Shown in pieces: positions 10,749 to 23,600 of a stretch of 64,000 bases of DNA. Below the pieces are notes generated by a model. That model was not told the DNA's origin. It saw only the letters and a program-made list of their open reading frames with translations, and did no database searches. Position numbers and translations under genes: made by a program. Every line of letters starts with the position of its first letter. Positions within the stretch are counted from its first letter, which is position 1. Origin of the DNA: Tenodera sinensis (taxonomy: Eukaryota; Arthropoda; Insecta; Mantodea; Mantidae); NCBI GenBank assembly GCA_030765045.1, contig CM060962.1, positions 217,401,155 to 217,465,154 of the forward strand, read 5' to 3'.

Positions 10749-12921
10749 CTCCATGTCCATTGCACCTTGTTCAAGAGCACAATAAATAATTTTATGATGC
10801 CAGCATTGCAATCTGAGGAAACTGTTTGCCTAAACAGTCATGTCCAAAAATTAGCCAAAATAGAGCAACAGCAATTTTGCAGGATAAATTAGGAACTAAA
10901 ACATGGTCTTCCATAACTTTCTTCAGTTGCATTCCAGAAGGGATCAAGAGATGATGCTGCCAGTCCAAGTACTTCTTTGTAGGCTTCTCTTCTCAATATT
11001 TGAGGATCCTGAATTGAACCAGACAATCCAGTGTAAATCTCCTTTTGAATCAGTTATCATAATTAGAATTTAAATTTTCAATAAAAAATATTGAAACTTG
11101 AAATGTTTAGTATTTATTAGGGTGGGACCTAATCTGCATGTGAAAATTTAATTTGCCATATTTGTTTTAAATTTGTTCATGAAAAGTGTTACCAAACTCA
11201 CCAGTAACATTATTAAATCATATAGTATCAAACTACCATGAGTAACTCAAATAAATATTTTCCTTTAAGAGACAATGTCTGAATAATTGTAATATTACAA
11301 GTAAGGTAATTGAATATTTTCTTAAAACTAAATACAATTTTAAAAACTTACATTAGAAACTTTAAGGGCTCCTTTTACCTGATAACTGCGGACCACATTG
11401 ATTTTGCATATGATTGAAATACCCTTGTGAATTCATGATGTCACCTAGTGACATTGTTTACTTACTCTGAGAAGCAATTTTTGGGTAATTATTATACCTA
11501 TTACAATCGGGCTGTTTGATTTTATGTTTGATCAGCTACATGAAGTAAAAAGGCTTACTTTTAGAAATACTAGGTGCTGCTTTTGTTCGAGAAAGTGATT
11601 ATAACTATGTTGCTGAAGATAAAGACACCCACATCAATTTCTCTTGGCATCGTACTTCTGCATTGCCTTGATTTTAAGCTGCCTATTCAGGTAACTAAGA
11701 GCAAAAATGTTCTGGGTGTCGCTTAAGGACATACAACTTCCTCATAGACTTCTGGAATCTTTGAAATTGTCTATGAAACCAGCATTTAAACAGTTTCTTC
11801 ACATTTTGAAATAATTTCAGTTCCATGAAAACAAAAAGGCTTACTTCAAATTGTTGTATTTTCTTCAACCAATCCTAGGCAGCAGAAGAGAAGTACCATT
11901 TAGACATATATAATGGATATTTAGCTTATTAGTGAAGACTACTGTGCTCTAGAAAACCAAGTGTTTGATCAATTTCTTTTGCACTTGAAAATAATATATT
12001 GAGCAACATATCCAACTGCGTCAGGGGTAATACTCTGATTCACAGTGTCATCTTGTGGGTCGTCACATTCTTCTATCAGTGATTTTTAGCAAGTTCATTG
12101 GCAGCCATACCTTCATTACATAATGACGGTGCATTCCCCACAAGATATAATTGAGTGCTCAAAACTTCACATCAGCTTCTGTCATCTCTCGTCATACACA
12201 GAGTGGAGAAGTAATAAACAGAACTTTTATCCTCCATGACCGTGGCATCTTCTGAAAGGAAAACATCACCAGAACTTCTGGTAAGAATCAGAAGCCTTGT
12301 TCCACTTCTAACTTACTATGGTATAGGGTTATGATATATTCCAAATCCATGCATTCCGGACAGTTCTAATTCAGCCTATAGGCGAGTATGTAACTAACAT
12401 TCATTCCTATGGTATCCTCGAACAGTCCCTGAAGTGAGCTTAAGGAAATAAGATATACACACATGTAACTTAAGAAACAACGATGACTAGTTCAGATCTG
12501 TACTTAGAGATACACTAAACCAATGGTGTGTGACAAACATGGAGAAAAACTGCATTTCCCCGAAAAAAAAAAGATGATTATAAAATAAAGGCAATACGGA
12601 AATATTTAATCATTAATGCATTTTATAGCCTGAAAGAATTTAGGTGCAGCTCAATGTTATACTAGTTGCATTCTGCATATATGTACATTTAAATTGACAT
12701 TTTGATGTGTCCTGGAAATTCTGTATATTTAAGTGATAAATAAAGCATCCTATCTTATCTTTGATAACTTTCACCTTTTTTCCAAGTATTATTATGTTTA
12801 ATCAGCAACAGTTGTTTTACAATGTTTTTTTTTATACTGATAGAGTAAGCACTCTTCTGAAATAGATTGAAATAATTTTCATATGAAACATATTAATAAT
12901 TATGTAAAGAAATTATTTTAT
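10749..12921. other. Intergenic AT-rich stretch, no gene seen
   Basis: I found no recognisable domain, exon or repeat with clear ends in these 2.1 kb. Frames are short on both strands. Confidence 0.4.
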
Positions 12922-13575
<654 letters not shown>

Positions 13576-15042
13576 GCAATTTTTTTGTTATGGTTTTACT
13601 CTTCTGTCGTCTTTATCCTGTCATAAAGAAATGTAACCAGTCACTATTCTCATAGTCAATTACCAACTCATCTTCTCATAAATTGAATAACCTTCCCCTT
13701 CTGATTCAACATCATACAACAGACGATTCAAAGCATCACAATATTTTGTGTATTACAGATGTCTCCATGTTATGTGAGTACACAAGAAACTGTTGCATAT
13801 AAAAGAAAGCAGTATGATTTTTCAGTCTTTCTATGTGTTACTGAAACATATACATTGATAAATAGCAATAAACATTTCTTTTGTTAGCTGAAAAATACAA
13901 TGGAATGTTAATTTTTATTTGCAAAGCAACAATGAAGGTATTTTAATACTGAAGAACTAGGAAATACTACCAATCAAGTTGACCTGCTATGGTCCTAAAA
14001 GGTAGCAGTGTAAAACTGGAGAAGTTATATTTATGTTTCAAGAGTAAAATTTTAAAGGTGACCACAGTTGTTGAATTAACGAGAATTCACTAGGTTGAAT
14101 AGTAAGCGAGAAGTTGACAATTATAAATCTTTAACTTGTCAAAAGGACAAAGTTGGTCCTTTTATTATTATGTTTGCTTACTGTGTGTCTTATGCTAAAT
14201 CAATCTGGTTTGTCTGTTACAGTAGGCTGAATCAGATTTTAAAAATACAATGCATGGTTTTGACTCAAATGATCCTTTCTTTGCTGCTACAAAACTTCTG
14301 TGCTTCTGTGATGAGACCTGAATACACACTGTACTTCTCATCTGCTTTTCATATATTCCAGGGAACCTCAAAAGTAATCCAATGTATGTTATTGCCAATG
14401 TGCAGTAAAGAGGTTGGAAGCAAGGGTCAGATTTGAAACATGTAGATCATTATTTGGTTTGAAACTGCTAGTATAGAGGACACAAGCTATTGAAATTCAT
14501 CAAAAGCCAACAGTAACAGTGTCAAATTTCCCCCATTATAGTGCTGTCTAGTTGTGACATTCAGTTTGTTCAGTTGACATCAATACCAGCAACTGTTCCT
14601 AAAATATATGTATGATAAAAATACTGTCATACTTAATGTGACATTGGCAACACATGTAGTATCTTGTCTGTTGACCAAAGCAAATAATCATCGGTTGGGT
14701 AGAAACCGAAGTGTTTGAATATTTTAGTGTTTGCATAAGTGTTCCACTCTTTTTAATTGTTTTTCAAACACAATTTCTCCAAGTGATATTTAGCACTGGG
14801 AACTGATTTAATTACTTATGTTATTAAAAAAAGATTTGATATACTGATTGACTTGACTAATTATCATTGTAAGGTTGGCAGTACTTCAATTTAGTGTAAA
14901 TCAGTGTCTTCAAATTCTTGGGAACTACCATTAAGTAATTTAACAATTATTGTTTCCCCAATACTTGTACTTATATTTCTCTTGTCTTACCAACTGAGCA
15001 TAATGGAACTACATATATTTACTTCCCCTTTCTTATTCACAG
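13576..15042. other. Probable intron or intergenic sequence upstream of host exon
   Basis: No element or upstream exon could be supported. A polypyrimidine-rich stretch precedes the AG at 15041-15042, as expected of a splice acceptor. Confidence 0.4.
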
Positions 15043-15697
15043 GAATGGGCTGTTACTAAATGCAACATTTCGAAATGATGTTCTAGTGAACAAATCCATT
15101 CGGATAAACTTTGAAGAGCCTCTAATAGCTCATTGTGATACAAAGGTAGAGGCACAAGATGAAACTTCCAAGCAATCCCTTGCAACATCTAGCAAAAGTA
15201 CAAGTTCACTGGCTGCACATAAAAGCAATAGTGTGACATCTTCTCAAACAACATCAAAAGCTAAACTAACAGGAAACTCAAGCACATCTGGAGTGCAAAG
15301 CAATGATAAACAGAAGGGACAAAAAAGTTCTGAATCAAAGAAAAAACCTGTACAAACAAAACTAATCCTCCTAACAAAAGATAAGGACACTAAACCTAAA
15401 GCTAAACTAAATGCAAAAAAACCAAGACCAAAAAAAGCTGCACCGGCAAAGGAAAAGAATAAAAAAGAAGCAGAAAATGAGAAAAAGGAGGCAGAAAAAC
15501 TTGAGGTGGCTTTATATGCCTCAGAGATTGAGATTGACCTATCCTATCACATGGAGCGCTTAAATACTGTATTGTGCACCAAAGAGCTTCCTAACGAAAA
15601 AGATGATACCAGTGAACCTGAAGATGTTGATAATGATGCTCAGCCAGCTGAAGCTGAAACTCAGTCATCTTCTCCTACATTTGATAGCTATTTTCAG
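15043..15697 (+). CDS. Host gene exon: axonemal MORN/radial-spoke-like protein (tentative RSPH10B-like)
   Basis: The exon lies between a good acceptor (ttcttattcacag|g) and a good donor (ttttcag|gtaggc). It is open throughout, entering in phase 2 and leaving in phase 0. It encodes about 218 residues. The start, NGLLLNATFRNDVLVNKSIR then INFEEPL, looks like the end of a MORN-type domain. About 110 residues rich in Ser, Thr, Gln and then Lys/Ala/Glu follow (disordered or coiled coil). A conserved segment (YASEIEIDLSYHMERLNTVLC) and an acidic tail end the exon. Codon composition is unlike the surrounding transposon relics, with no stops. The next exon, 41526-41841, continues in phase 0. If the family is right, the protein belongs to the radial spokes of cilia and sperm flagella. 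The identification rests on general resemblance and needs a homology search. Confidence 0.6.
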
Positions 15698-16244
15698 GTA
15701 GGCATTTCTCACTTCTAACACCTAATTGAATTGTATATTATCACTGTTCGCTCAAACAAGTTAATAACCTTCATAAAGAATGTAGGTACCTACTATATTC
15801 AAGACAGTATTTATATACTTGTACAAGTACATATCATTATCCAGATCAGCAAAATTAGGGCAACAATATTAAGCATAAAGACACCTCATAAATATGTATA
15901 GGGTAGGGATGGACAGAAAATGACGTAACGGTTGCCTTAGTATAACGGTCTCTGAGGAACCAAATACAAAGTAACTAGTTACTCATTAATAGTTACAAAC
16001 GTAATGGCTACAAAGTAATTAGTTACCTAATAATGTTACCAACTAATGAAGACAGTAACTAATTATTAAGTTAAAGACTATTTAGTTTAGATGACATCCT
16101 TGATGTCACTTAACAGGAACTAGCTACCCAACTTGTATGCTGCCAGATATTTCAGTTCACAATGTGTTTCTATGCTGTATTCTTTTAGCACAAGATACTG
16201 ATTACTAAAGATGAGACTTTAATGCAACTGCATTTTTTTATAGT
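15698..16244. other. Start of the 25.8-kb host intron; possible hAT-like terminal sequence
   Basis: The intron starts with a consensus gtaggc donor. Around 15900-16080 several near-palindromic gtaactagttac motifs follow a gggatggac motif, a pattern often seen at the ends of hAT elements. I could not find both ends or a duplication, so no element is called. Confidence 0.35.
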
Positions 16245-17141
16245 GGTGCTGTTTTTTAATTAAATCATTGAATGAGCTAAGCTTTGGGACTCTTTTACTA
16301 TCTCGGGTCATGGTACAGGGTGAAATAATGCAGACACAGGATATAACTTTTCTATAACACTTTTATTTGCACCTTTCTCATTGGATATTACATGTATAAC
16401 ACTTTAATTAACTTTCATTGCACATGAACCTACTTCCTTAATCGTTTCTTTTTAGTATTAGTTGCTTTAAATCACTTTTACCGTCCACATCTGCACGTAT
16501 CACAAAACATGTCTTCTCTCTCTGGACACTATGACGCTAAGAAAAATCTAGCATCTTCTTTCACAATGCGTTTGTATTCATACGTGTATATGTCCATTTC
16601 CTGCGGAGTACCCTATGAAATCATCCTACATGCTAAATAATTCCTGGAATGTTAAGGAAGCGATCTCTATGTATCCTCCCTACACTTTTAATATTAAATA
16701 TAATATGATTCTTATATTTATACATATTAAACTTGAATATGTTAGGTAGAACTGGAACTTAAAAATTCAATGCCACAGCTGGGACTTGAACCACAGACCT
16801 TCCGCTTACCAGGTGGCTGCTCTAACCATTGAGCTACTGTGACAATCTGCCAGAATGGCACTGAATTCTCAAACCAGCTCGTATTTCTCAAACTTTGCCC
16901 ACACATGACTTGTGTGTTTAAAAACACCAACAGTAAGTTTGTTGGCATAAATAAATAATAATTAAATATGTTAGTTAACATTTATGACATTATTGAACAA
17001 ATATTTCTTTTAATAGTACAACAATGCTAATACACTCTTAGTACTTGGTAAATCCTTACCAACATGAAAAATAAAGTATATTTACAATCAATATTTACAT
17101 AAATGCTTTCTTTTTGGGGTCTAACCACATATTCTGTCTCA
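16245..17141 (-). repeat. G1 3' LTR, interrupted by a SINE
   Basis: It starts tggtgctgtttttt and ends ttctgtctca, as the G2 LTRs do (tggtgctg ... cctgtctca). It shares internal landmarks with them, such as ttatctcggg and the caccttnttg block. It is clearly more diverged than the two G2 LTRs are from each other. A 219-bp SINE is inserted at 16746. Confidence 0.8.
16746..16964 (-). repeat. tRNA-bearing SINE-like repeat, copy A
   Basis: A 219-bp insert in the G1 LTR is flanked by a perfect 10-bp duplication, aatatgttag (16736-16745 and 16965-16974). On the plus strand it has a tRNA-like module in antisense (the minus strand has an A box tagctcaatgg and a B box ggttcaagtcc), then a hairpin-rich module, then an A-rich tail, aaataaataataatt. 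The cloverleaf has C at the invariant U33 position, so it is not a working tRNA gene. Confidence 0.85.
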
Positions 17142-18223
17142 CATGCCCCTTGTTTTGTTTTTCAAGTTGCCACATATATTCACAAGCTTGAAACACAATA
17201 CAAAACTTCTCCTTATTCCTTTGATACAATTTCTCACTTTGCACAACAACCTTTTTCTTTTATAATCTTCTTTAATGTATATTTTTGTCTTTTGTTTTGG
17301 CATGACACAGCAGCAGGCCTTTATAATTTCAACATATTTAGTTATTTCACAACACAATACCATGAATATTCCTAAGCTTTTACATTTGACATTGACACAA
17401 ATATTATCTAAGTGTATTATAAGTTAATATGTGCCCTTTAACTTATGTTCTTTGTTATGAGGATACAAATCTTGAGCTAATGATTATGATCATACTTATG
17501 GCTATTTTATTTAGTTCTTTGCCACACTTCTTGGTCTTGTAGGCTTATAATGTGTATGCAGGTAGTTGATTCATTTCTTTAATTTAGATGTTACTAATGA
17601 TATTCTTATAATATTGGGTTCTTATTCATTATTGTTTAGTTCGTCAACATTTCTGTAAGCTCAACATTGGCCATGTCCATCTTACTCTGTGGGCATTGTT
17701 TTTCTCTATGGTTTTTCTCTCTTTACTAATTGTCATCTCTTTTTCTCTTATCTCTATAAGAGAAAACTCCTGTATTTATTGTTATCCTGTAGCAATATTG
17801 TTTTCCTTCTTAATTCCCCCTTGACACCCTTGTGTCAAAAATATATTCTCTTTGTCGTCACATTTGATTTCTTCTTGTTTTGTCCTTGACATCCTTATAT
17901 CAAAAACATATTATCTTCATTACTATAATTCATTTCTTTTATGACAATCAGAATTTTCATCTGTCTTTGCTGACAATGCCCACTTTTGGTAGTTATTATA
18001 GCCAATGACTATGTTGATTTTCTTTCCTGTCATAGCTTCCAACCTTTACACAATTTTGTATACGAAACCCATTAAATCTTGTTATTTTTCCTCATTTGTG
18101 CTGTCCCTGCCTCACACATTTGTTGGCAAACACTAGTTGGTCCTTTCTTTAAATGGTTTTAATCTGTTTTCATGGTACCTTCCTGTCAACTTGCCATTTA
18201 AATTCTGTAGCTCATATGTATGG

Positions 18224-19379
18224 TCACCCAGCTGTTTTGTTATAACCAGCAGTCCAGTGTACAGTAGCTCCATTTTTCCAGATCATTTTTTCAGATGCTT
18301 TCGATGCTTTGTGTCTTCTTAGAAGCACCTTTTCTCCGATTTGTGGGGACCATTTTCTGATGTACCTTTTCAGTTTGTTTCTTCTTTTTTCAGCCGTTTG
18401 TTGCAGTCTCCTGAATGCCAATTGATATTTCACTTTTTCTGTTAATTCCATTTGGGCAGCCATCGTGGTGTCTGTCAATTGTCAACCGCTTAGGTTTTGT
18501 GTTGGTCATCAATTCAATTGGGGTGAACTTAGTCGTGGGGTTCACTGAATTGTTGATCACCTCCTCTATGTAGCTGCACTTTTCGGTCCAGGAAGTGTGG
18601 TCTCTGTGGCAAAGTAGGCGGAAATATATAGACATATGTCTCATTGTCCTTTCTGTTGGATTTCCTTGAGGGTAATATGCTGAAGAATAATGCAACTTTA
18701 TACCCAGTGTCTGTAAGGTGTTCTGGAACAGTTTGCTTTTATGCATCATTGCATTATCAGAGAGAATTGCTTTTATATTCCCATATTTTGGAATATAATC
18801 TCTAACGATACTGCTCAGGCAAGTCCTACTTTTGATGTTCCTGATGGGGTAAATCTTAGTAAATTTTGTAAAGACATCAAACATGATGAAGATATATTTG
18901 TTTCCATCTTTCCCCATTGGTAGCTCACCATGTTCGTCGATGCATACCATGGCGTTCTTCTCGTCTCTTAAGATGGATTGTGGAACGGTGTCATACTTTA
19001 CATTCATAGGCTTGGCTTTCTGACATAGGTCGCATGAGGAAATTAACTTTCCGACTTTCTTACCCAGATGTTTAATATACAGCAGCTCCTCAATTGCGAG
19101 TATCGTTCTTTCACTGCCTGAGTGGAGCATCGAGTGATGGAATACCAAAATAACTCTGTTCTGTAAGGAATTAGGTACCATCATTTCCCACTTCCTTCCA
19201 TCATGTCCATGTAACTTAAACAAGATCTTTCTAAATTTTCCTACCTTGGCATTCAATTTTGGTACTGTATCTGGTGCCTTATCGAATAGCCTCTTCAATT
19301 TAGGATCTTCTTGCTGTAGCTTCACCATGTTTTTGAAGTCTTGTAAAATTTTGTTGTTTCCTTTGCCATGCATGTGCAT
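18224..19379 (-). pseudogene. G1 integrase
   Basis: Two overlapping frames (19379-18390 and 18478-18224) together cover integrase. The N-terminal HHCC finger is in HHSMLHSGSERT ... SCDLCQKAK. The catalytic core runs from CIDEHGELPMG through SDNAMMHKSKLF to the glutamate in PTERTMRHM. The C-terminal part (MAAQMELTEKVKYQLAFRR ... KWSPQIGEKVLLRRHKA) is a Gypsy integrase tail. Substitutions at normally conserved places (SDNAMM where SDNG is usual) and the frame break show decay. The stretch 17142-18223 corresponds to the non-coding 3' region that G2 shares. Confidence 0.88.
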
Positions 19380-19499
19380 AATTTTAGTTTCATGGTGAGG
19401 GTTAGATATTGTTTCGGGTATGTGACTTTCTGATTTTAGCCTGGATAAGTCACTAAAGATGTTTTCCTTGCCTGGGATATGTCTGACCTCTATATCACG

Positions 19500-20126
19500 T
19501 TATGTTATTTGATGTATATACCTCAAGATCAGGGAGTTGGTTAACTTGCTTTTCTGGATGAAAGACAGGCTGACATGGTCGGTAAAAATGATTATTTTGT
19601 AGTGATAGATATATTGTCTGAACTTTTGCAACGCAAAATGGATTACACCTATTTCTAACTCTGTTATGCTTGCATTGGCTTCTATCTTGGTTAGAAATCT
19701 AGAAGCTGTGACAATCACATGCTTGTTACAATCTACATCTTCTTGTGCTAATATTGCCCCATACGAGTGTGCACTAGCGTCGGTATAGATTAGAAAAGGT
19801 GAGTTCGGATCTGGTCGTTCCAGAAGAATACTGTGCTTAAAGAGTTCTTTGATTTTCTCAAAGGCCTCCTGGTGTTTGGTATCCCATTCCCACTTGGTCT
19901 CCTTCCTCAATAGTTCCCTAAGGGGTACTAACTCCTTAGAATAGTTAATCACAAACTTTGTTTGGTACTGTAGAATGCCCAGAAACCTTCTTAGCTGTTT
20001 CAAGCTTTGTGGAGGTGGTATACATTCTATGGCCTTGACTCTCTCTGAATTAGGCTGTATGCCAGCAGGTGTAATGATGTGGCCCAGAAATTCAGCCTCT
20101 TTAACGAAGAATTCACATTTCTCCAA
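19500..20126 (-). pseudogene. G1 reverse transcriptase end and RNase H
   Basis: The frame opens at the RT thumb (MEKCEFFVKEAEFLGHIITP, LRRFLGILQYQTKFV) and continues into RNase H (PFLIYTDASAHSYGAILAQE; the catalytic Asp in TDAS, the Glu in ITELEIGVIHFAL, the Asp in FTDHVSL). It stops at 19500 before the expected domain end. RNase H would degrade the RNA strand during reverse transcription. Confidence 0.9.
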
Positions 20127-20610
20127 GTTCAGTCATATTGCTTTCTAGGAACTTGGATAGCGCATAATCTATATGATGCAAGTGTGATTCGAGATCATTG
20201 CTGTATATTAGAAAATCGTCTACATATTGTGTCACAAAAGTCTCGATTGTATCTCCAAAAACTCTGTCAAGTGCCCTCAGCAGTGCACTGCTACTGATCG
20301 ATAATCCGAAGGCGCACTTTAAAAATTATTGGTATCCTTTGTGTAGGAAACAGGTATATTTCCTTACGTTTGGGTGAAGAGGAATTTGCCAGAATGATGC
20401 TGTTAGGTAAAGGCTGGTAAAATGTTGACCTCCCTTTAGCTTAGATATCAGTTGGTCTACCCCCTCAGGCCTGTAATGATCCGGCAAGGTATGTGCATTT
20501 ATTTTCCTCATGTCAATGGTCATCCTTAATTTGCCTTCTTTCTTGTGAACCCATACCACTGGACTCACATAACAGGAGTCCGACGGTTCTATAATTTCAT
20601 CTGCCAACAT
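20127..20610 (-). pseudogene. G1 reverse transcriptase, fingers and palm
   Basis: The frame at 20610-20326 encodes SPVVWVHKKEGKLRMTIDMR and the FTSLYLTASFWQIPLHP region. After a stop near 20324, another stretch carries the catalytic YVDDFLIYS at about 20205-20235. The RT is complete in content but interrupted by a stop and shifts, so it is inactive. Confidence 0.85.
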
Positions 20611-21017
20611 CTCCTGTATGATGCGGCCAGCTTCCTCCCTTATGGAGTTGGAGATGATCCTGGATTTATATGAGTAGGGGGTGATATCTTTAACTCAAAA
20701 GGTATGCATGTACTTGTTGCATGTACCTGACATTTTATTAAAAACCTTCTTGTTTTTAATTAATATCCTCCTAAGCTGGTTCCTTTCCACTTCGGTGATG
20801 CCATGTGCTCCCGACTTTGTCACTAATTAGCTGTGATCTCAGTTCCTCTTCATATGTTGGATGATATGGATGTTCTCCATGAAAAACTGCTCGTCCGGAT
20901 GGATCCCCATCTGCTCTGGTTCCTCATGGCATGTTTTCTCCTCCAGAAATTTCATGGTACACCTTGAGGTTCCCTCCTAATGATGAACTCATGTAGATCG
21001 TAATCAATTACCGACCT

Positions 21018-21356
21018 CTAAAGATTAAGCAAGTCGCTGCCAATGATTAGAGTAGCTGTTATCCTTGGTATTACTAAAGCAACAAAATCAAACTTCCAGC
21101 TTTTAATCTCTATTACCAGCCTTACTTGGTATTTAACATGTTCCTTTTCCTTGCAGGGTATATATCTGCAATATACTCCACACACAGGTAAGAATTCGGC
21201 ATTTCTATTTGTTACCAGTTCCTGGAACAGTTGCTCGTCACATACTGATGTGCTGGCTCCTGTGTCGATCATTGCTGGTAATTCGATACCCCATACTTTT
21301 AGCTTAATCATTGGTGGATTAGTCATTTCCTTCCTATCGTTTGCCTGTCTCCTCAA
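21018..21356 (-). pseudogene. G1 aspartic protease
   Basis: A 112-residue frame has the active-site motif MIDTGASTSVCDE at about residues 31-43 and the later hydrophobic-Gly block ATLIIGSDLLNL near the end. Both are characteristic of retroviral-type proteases. It lies between Gag and RT as expected in Gypsy elements. Confidence 0.85.
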
Positions 21357-21433
21357 GGTCCATACATGATTTTGGTTAATATTGCCCCTACTGCCACACA
21401 GGTCAACCTCCGGGACGCAAAGTTCACTTGTAA

Positions 21434-22484
21434 TTAGTTTTCCTGGGTGTTAGTGGTGATTGTTGTTTCTGTGTTCTGTGCAGCATCCGCTCTATTTGGC
21501 ACATTTTCATTTACTTCCTGCTGTCTTTGGTTGTCAGTGTTCCATTGGTTTCTGCCCCTTTGGTGTGAACCCCTGTTGTATGACGGTCTTTGACTGTTCA
21601 AGTATTCTTGACAGAACCGTATGTGATTTAATTGATGGGTACAGTCTCCTGGTCTCCCACGATCATACCTAGATATTTGGTATCTCGATTCACCCCTTGG
21701 TATCGTTTCCTGATACCACTGCCTCGTGTTTTCCATTCTCTCACCATGATTGTGTGGTTATGGGAAATGGTGTGCCCCTCTTCCCCTGTCATGGGTGTTC
21801 CTAGTATTTCTATCTTCCCTCTTGCTCTGGTTGTTTGTGGTCATGCTTCCATTTAAGTTCGGTAAGTTTGGGTGACCGTTTCTGTCTTTGCTCATTAGGT
21901 CAACCATTCTGTGTTACGAAGGCTGTTAGCAGTTCTATCATGTCAGCAAAATCTACTGGCCTCGCAACAATTAACCTGGTTCTCACTTTATCTGGGAAGT
22001 GTCTTGTAATGCTAGTGATTAACTCTGCCTCTGACAGGTTAGCTAATAGCTTCCATTTGTTACCTAGCTTCATAAAATAGAAAACTAGTGATACTCCCTT
22101 GGTTAGATCGTATTTTCTGGTTACTAACTCTACCCTTGTCTGATTCTGCTGAGCTGGGCCCCAATACCTCGACAGGAATAGATTCCTAAATGAGCTATAC
22201 GATTCATGACCAGCTAGTGTTAACCTTAGCCATTTTAATGCTTTATTTTTCAAGCTTTTCTTCACTATCATCATTCTAAGCTCCTTTGGTATCCTTTTCA
22301 CTTTAAAATACTCTTCCATTTCTTTAACAAATAATTTTGGATCGTCTCCCTTCTCCTTGTCAAATGTGGGTGGTGTAATCTTGTGTAGTATGCTGTTGGT
22401 ATAGCATATGTTGTGTGTTGTGTTATTGTTTAATTGTGAACCTCTATCTCTATATGGTGAGTTGTCATTTTGTACATTATTCAA
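21434..22484 (-). pseudogene. G1 Gag
   Basis: Two frames form Gag. 22484-21900 encodes the capsid region (ITPPTFDKEKGDDPKLFVKE, ALKWLRLTLAGHESYSSFRN, LFLSRYWGPAQQNQTR). 21736-21434 encodes a basic Arg/Gly/Asn-rich tail with HIRFCQEYLN. No clear CCHC knuckle is visible, so nucleic-acid binding probably relies on the basic tail. The same protein is encoded by G2 at 48075-46788 with close similarity. Confidence 0.85.
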
Positions 22485-22503
22485 GTAACTTTCATTTTGA
22501 ACA

Positions 22504-23370
22504 TCACATATCTAAATCATCATTTTGCCTTTGTAGTGCATTCACATCATTTACATTAGCCAAACTTTCTTTTCCTCTTCTCATTTCTTCACAAATTGAT
22601 TTTAAATCATTCTTTATTTCTAAATGACCTTGTTTTATATTATTCATGGCATCTTTTTGTGATTGTACTACATCACCCACAGTTTTAATTTTAGGAATAA
22701 CAATTTTTTCTACAGTTTCACTCATAATTCCTTTCTTCAGTACCTCAATTTCTTTTCTTAATTCCTCAGTTATTTCTACTTTTACATTGGTAATCTTACA
22801 GTCTACATTTGTTTTACACTCTTTTATTTCATCCCTACATCTACCAATTTCTCCCTCTAATACAATCTTGTTTTCTTTCATTTCCATTTCTAATTTTTCC
22901 ATCCCATCTCTTATGGTTTCTATCCTAGCTTCTAAAACTTCCTTTGTTTCATTTATGTTTTTATGTACTAATTTCAAATTACTTTCCATTTCCTTGCATT
23001 CCTGCCTTTCTAATTCTATTTTCTACTCTAAGTCCTGCCTGACTTCCTCTATCTTCTGACCTATATCTTTTTTATTCTGTTCTAAGTCCTGTCTCACTTC
23101 CTCCATTTTCTGATCTATATCTTTTTATTCTGTTCTAAGTCCTGCCTTAACTATTCCTTACTCTGTTCCATTTTCTGACCTATCTCTTTCTTATTCTGTT
23201 CTATTTTCTGACCTAAGCTCTGTTCTAATTTTTCAAACATGATCATCAGTTATCTTTGGTCATTCCCTATCACTGCTACTTCTTCCTCACTTTCTGTTTC
23301 TGTCTGAAAACTAGGCTTATCTGCCCCTTCCCCTATTCCTGTTCCTATCTCTTTTCCATTTTGTGACATG
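22504..23370 (-). pseudogene. G1 Gag N-terminal coiled coil
   Basis: A 161-residue frame (22989-22504) with strong heptad character (IRDGMEKLEMEMKENKIVLE and similar) continues upstream in broken frames to about 23370, where repeated EQN/KIE-type units are visible. The homologous 265-residue frame in G2 (48885-48088) is intact. A long coiled coil ahead of the capsid is unusual for Gypsy Gag and probably helps assembly. Confidence 0.75.
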
Positions 23371-23600
23371 TTCGTTTTTTGAATTCGGTTCATTTAGGCT
23401 TAAAAGTCCTACTTTCCTACAACTTAATATTAAATAAACAATTTTGGTCCCACTTTCTTTTTGTTGGTTTATTGCCTTATGTCGATTCCCCCAGTGGTAG
23501 ATTTCATTTAGCGTTCCTCGGTATTTCCCACATTGACTTCAGCTTAATAACGTCTCCTGTCATCTTCAACTTCGATGGATTGTTTAATGGCATCTTTGTG

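Larger units (their letters stand above)
16245..23600 (-). mobile_element. Gypsy LTR retrotransposon G1, decayed, right LTR missing
   Basis: This element matches G2 (44777-50141) through LTR, 3' region and Gag, but retains the whole pol region that G2 lost. In minus orientation it carries a coiled-coil Gag N-terminus (about 23370-22504), Gag (22484-21434), protease (21356-21018), RT and RNase H (20610-19500) and integrase (19379-18224). The 3' LTR is at 16245-17141. Similarity to G2 fades near 23600 in the leader and no 5' LTR follows, so this copy is truncated. Frames are broken by stops and indels. It sits in the large intron of the host gene. Confidence 0.9.

Noticed and set aside
15900..16080. 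A complete hAT MITE suggested by gtaactagttac motifs
   Set aside because: Only one possible end is visible and no flanking 8-bp duplication was found.
22646..23059. 137-codon plus-strand frame, and a similar one at 48293-48712
   Set aside because: Both are antisense shadows of the Gag coiled-coil region; its low-complexity codons keep the opposite strand open.
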